From contig JAGCZM010000166.1 in the NCBI GenBank assembly GCA_017960005.1, forward strand, positions 1 to 15,148: a stretch of DNA of 15,148 nt, read 5' to 3'. Of this stretch, positions 12,740 through 15,148 are shown piece by piece. Source of the stretch: Eggerthellaceae bacterium (lineage in GTDB: Bacteria; Actinomycetota; Coriobacteriia; Coriobacteriales; Eggerthellaceae). How positions within the stretch are numbered: position 1 is the stretch's first letter; each line of letters opens with the position of its first letter. The translations under genes and the position numbers were made by a program. The notes below the pieces were generated by a model. It was given only the letters and a program-made list of their open reading frames with translations, searched no databases and was not told the origin of the DNA.

Positions 12740-13557
12740 AGTACTCCGTCTTGATGTCGGTATACAAAAACGACGATCCGGCCTTTTTGGATGTCGCTTT
12801 GAAGAGTGTTTTCGAGGACCAAACCAGAAAGCCCGACGAAATTCTCATCGTCATCGACGGTCCCATACCCGAAGAGCTCTCTTCGGTGCTAAATGCTTTC
12901 GCGCAATCTCACGAAGAAGTCGTCCGTTTGCTTCCCCGGCAAGAAAACAAGGGTTTGGGCGAGGCTTTGCGCATCGGAGCCGAGGCGTGTACCGGGGACT
13001 ATATCTTTCGAATGGACGCAGACGATATCAGTGATCCTTTGCGCTTCGAGAAACAAATCGCCTATGTCGAGGCAAACCCGGCAATCGATGTCCTGGGCAC
13101 CGATATCGCGGAGTTCGATCAGTCTCCCGATGAGAAAAACCTGCGCGTTCGCGCGTGTCCGGCAGACCATGACGGCATTGCGCAAATGGCAAAGAAGAGA
13201 AGCCCCATGAACCATGTTTCGGTGTGCATCAAGAAATCCGCTCTTGAGACCGCCGGGGGATATATGAGTCTTCTTCTGGTCGAGGATTACTATCTTTGGC
13301 TGCGCATGCTTGCGGCAGGTTGCAGGTTTGCCAACCTCAACGAGAGCCTCGTTTACGTGCGCGTGGGCAACGGCTTTGATGCAAAACGCGGATCGAACAT
13401 ACGCGTGCGCGGGTGGAAGGTTTTGCAAAACTACATGGTGGAGCACGGCATGATCACGCGCATGCGCGCGTTTGCAAACATGCTTTCCATACGCGTATTC
13501 ATATACATGCCCGCGTTTATGCGCAGATTCATATATAAGACTTTATTGAGGCGTTAA
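12736..13557 (+). CDS. Family 2 glycosyltransferase (AmsE-like)
   Basis: GT-A-fold glycosyltransferase of 273 residues, cytosolic face of the membrane. The N-terminus SVLMSVYKNDDP and the nucleotide-sugar loop VIDGP (39-43) are typical of the family. The metal-binding motif is D94-A-D96-D97 in FRMDADDISDP, and E183-D184 in VEDYYLWLRM is the probable catalytic acidic pair. The C-terminal 40 residues are basic and amphipathic (RMRAFANML..FMRRFIYK), a likely membrane anchor. The ATG overlaps the previous stop codon by four bases (ATGA), indicating coupled translation. Donor and acceptor are unknown. Confidence 0.92.
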   Translation: MKYSVLMSVYKNDDPAFLDVALKSVFEDQTRKPDEILIVIDGPIPEELSSVLNAFAQSHEEVVRLLPRQENKGLGEALRIGAEACTGDYIFRMDADDISDPLRFEKQIAYVEANPAIDVLGTDIAEFDQSPDEKNLRVRACPADHDGIAQMAKKRSPMNHVSVCIKKSALETAGGYMSLLLVEDYYLWLRMLAAGCRFANLNESLVYVRVGNGFDAKRGSNIRVRGWKVLQNYMVEHGMITRMRAFANMLSIRVFIYMPAFMRRFIYKTLLRR

Positions 13558-13594
13558 CGCGCGCGTGTACGCGTATATATAAGGAAACGACCCG

Positions 13595-14698
13595 ATGGAA
13601 ACCGCTTTACGACACAAAATGACGATTCTGCATGTCGCATGCATTCGCAACAACGCCCTGACGGGTGTCAACGTCGTGGTTCCCGGGCATATCAAAAGCC
13701 AAAGCGCTTACGCAAACGTCGGTTTTGTCAACATCAACAACGAGCGGATAGACGGCCTTGACTGCATGTCTTTCGTGAAGGAGTTCAAACTGCAAGGGCT
13801 GCCCGAGCCTTTCGACAAGCCGGATTTGATTGTGATTCACGAGGTATACCATCCCGAGTTTTTGAAGGTAGCATCCGTGGCAAAAAAGGCCGGCATTCCC
13901 TATGTGGTCGTGCCGCACGGCTGCCTTCGCCGCGAAGCTCAGTCCAAAAAACATCTTAAAAAGGTTGTGGGCAATGCGCTTTTGTTCGCCTCCTTTGTCA
14001 AAGGTTCCGCCTCTTTGCAGTTTTTGTCGGAAGCCGAGCAAAACGATTGCGTCTTTTCTCATAAAGGGTTCGTATCGGGCAACGGGGTTTTTATGCCCGA
14101 AGTTTGCAAAGAGGTCTCCCGCAGCGAAGGCGATCCGATAAAACTTTTGTATATCGGTCGCTTGGAGATGCAGACAAAGGGTTTGGATTTGTTGATAGAC
14201 GCGGTTGCGCAAAAAGCCTCGCTTTTGCGTGACAGGCGTGTTTGCCTGGATATTTACGGGCCCGACAAAGAGGGCAGATATGCCGCTTTGGAGCAATACG
14301 TCACAGCCAAAGGCGTTGCCGATATCGTTTCTTTATATCATGAGATTTCCGGGGAGGCAAAGCGAGATGTTCTTCTCGCAAGCGACGTGTTTGTCGCCGC
14401 TTCAAGAACGGAAGCGTCTCCCGTGGGATATATGGAGCCCATGTCATACGGTCTTCCGTGTCTGGTGACCAAAGGAACTTCGCTTTACGATGTCGTCTCG
14501 AAATACGACGCCGGATGGGCCGTGGAGACATCGTCTTTTGCCATCGCGGAGGGTTTCGAGAAGATGATAAAAGAGGCTTCTTTGTTCGATGCCAAGGGCA
14601 AAGCGGCAAAAGAGTTGGCCGCAAAAGAGTTTTCTTGGGATGTCATGGCCAAATGCACATTGTCTTTCTACGAGCGCATCGTTGCAAAGGAATCGTGA
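13595..14698 (+). CDS. Family 4 glycosyltransferase
   Basis: GT-B-fold retaining glycosyltransferase of 367 residues. The N-terminal acceptor half runs to about 180. The C-terminal donor half begins IKLLYIGRLEMQTKGLDLL (182-200), the standard GT4 entry, with Lys195. The EX7E motif is Glu273 and Glu281 in RTEASPVGYMEPMSYGLP. AAGGA lies nine bases before the ATG; a second ATG eight codons later has no ribosome site. It follows the GT2 gene by 37 bases of alternating CG and TA-rich sequence. It probably adds one sugar to the lipid-linked glycan; the linkage is not predictable. Confidence 0.92.
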   Translation: METALRHKMTILHVACIRNNALTGVNVVVPGHIKSQSAYANVGFVNINNERIDGLDCMSFVKEFKLQGLPEPFDKPDLIVIHEVYHPEFLKVASVAKKAGIPYVVVPHGCLRREAQSKKHLKKVVGNALLFASFVKGSASLQFLSEAEQNDCVFSHKGFVSGNGVFMPEVCKEVSRSEGDPIKLLYIGRLEMQTKGLDLLIDAVAQKASLLRDRRVCLDIYGPDKEGRYAALEQYVTAKGVADIVSLYHEISGEAKRDVLLASDVFVAASRTEASPVGYMEPMSYGLPCLVTKGTSLYDVVSKYDAGWAVETSSFAIAEGFEKMIKEASLFDAKGKAAKELAAKEFSWDVMAKCTLSFYERIVAKES

Positions 14699-14703
14699 GG
14701 AAT

Positions 14704-15148
14704 ATGACCGCATACGATTTCGAATACACGACAACCCCCGAACTCGAGTGCATGCAAGCATGTCTCAGAGAGATGCTTGCATGGTTTCATGAATGGTGCA
14801 AAGAGCACAATCTGAGGTACTACGTATACGGCGGTACCTGCTTGGGAGCGATACGTCATAGCGACATCATTCCTTGGGATGACGATGTCGATGTCGCCAT
14901 GCCGCGCGTGGACTTCAACAGGATGAGAGAGATCATGATTGAGGAGGGCATCTGCGCCGATGAAGGCGTCGTGTCAACCGACGGCGTGTATCCCCGTTAT
15001 GTCCTCGAAACCCCCAAATCCCTGTCGGGTGATTTCATATACGGATACGGAAAACTCTACGACACGACAACCACGCTGATCGAGCATGCCCGCACCCCGA
15101 TAAAAAGGGGAGTGTTTTTGGACATATTCTCCCTTGACGGAATGGGAA
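14704..15148 (+). CDS. LicD-family protein, C-terminus missing
   Basis: The first 148 residues of a LicD/fukutin-type nucleotidyltransferase-fold protein; the gene runs off the right edge. The N-terminal helix (LECMQACLREMLAWFHEWCKEH) precedes the signature YVYGGTCLGAIRH, then IPWDDDVDVAM with the acidic DDDVD metal site, and GVFLDIFSLDG at the end. LicD proteins add phosphocholine or other phospho-substituents to surface glycans and teichoic acids. The start is ATG 14704, five bases after the GT4 stop, with GAGG just before. No choline uptake or CTP:phosphocholine gene is seen here, so the substituent is open. Confidence 0.9.
   Translation, partial: MTAYDFEYTTTPELECMQACLREMLAWFHEWCKEHNLRYYVYGGTCLGAIRHSDIIPWDDDVDVAMPRVDFNRMREIMIEEGICADEGVVSTDGVYPRYVLETPKSLSGDFIYGYGKLYDTTTTLIEHARTPIKRGVFLDIFSLDGMG
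14751..14783. repeat. 11-bp perfect inverted repeat inside licD
   Basis: CATGCAAGCAT (14751-14761) is repeated in inverted orientation as ATGCTTGCATG (14773-14783), with 11 bases between. It begins 47 bases into the coding region and encodes part of the first helix. It could fold into a hairpin in the mRNA. No T-run follows, so it is not a terminator, and it may be coincidence. Confidence 0.6.

Overview
The window looks like a mid-GC, anaerobic member of the Actinobacteria, most likely class Coriobacteriia. This is inferred from content, not from a marker gene. The pointers are a PP2C phosphatase followed by a PASTA-domain Ser/Thr kinase with a Pro/Ala-rich linker, an oxygen-sensitive class III ribonucleotide reductase activase (NrdG), an NRAMP-related transporter of the type described from Eggerthella, and a near-leaderless mRNA.

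Positions 1-9770 are read entirely from the minus strand. From the left edge: (i) an NRAMP-family transporter with a magnesium-type metal site, cut by the edge, overlapped out of frame by the 3' end of a gene for a PRC-barrel/MgtE_N/CBS protein, i.e. the magnesium-sensing half of MgtE next to a non-MgtE transporter; (ii) a tRNA-Leu(CAG) gene with its own promoter; (iii) a terminator-bounded stretch that may encode a small structured RNA; (iv) an apparent five-gene operon transcribed 8259 to 2805: PP2C phosphatase, PASTA kinase, nrdG, an EamA/DMT transporter and a shikimate-kinase-like protein, ended by a strong terminator; (v) an AzgA-type purine permease with its own terminator and a leader containing an attenuator-like hairpin.

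A divergent intergenic region (9771-10091) separates these from a plus-strand surface-glycan locus that runs off the right edge: a membrane NDP-sugar 4,6-dehydratase, a PglC-like phosphoglycosyl transferase, a GT2 and a GT4 glycosyltransferase, and the start of a LicD-family gene. Together they would make a modified UDP-sugar, load a sugar phosphate onto the lipid carrier, extend it and probably decorate it with a phospho-substituent.

The points most worth a second look are the MgtE-sensor/NRAMP-transporter pair and its odd 137-nt overlap, the PASTA kinase with an extra InlB-type extracellular C-terminus, the shikimate-kinase-like protein lacking the usual substrate arginine, and two unassigned RNA elements (2561-2710 and the azgA leader). 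No CRISPR array, insertion sequence or phage gene was seen.
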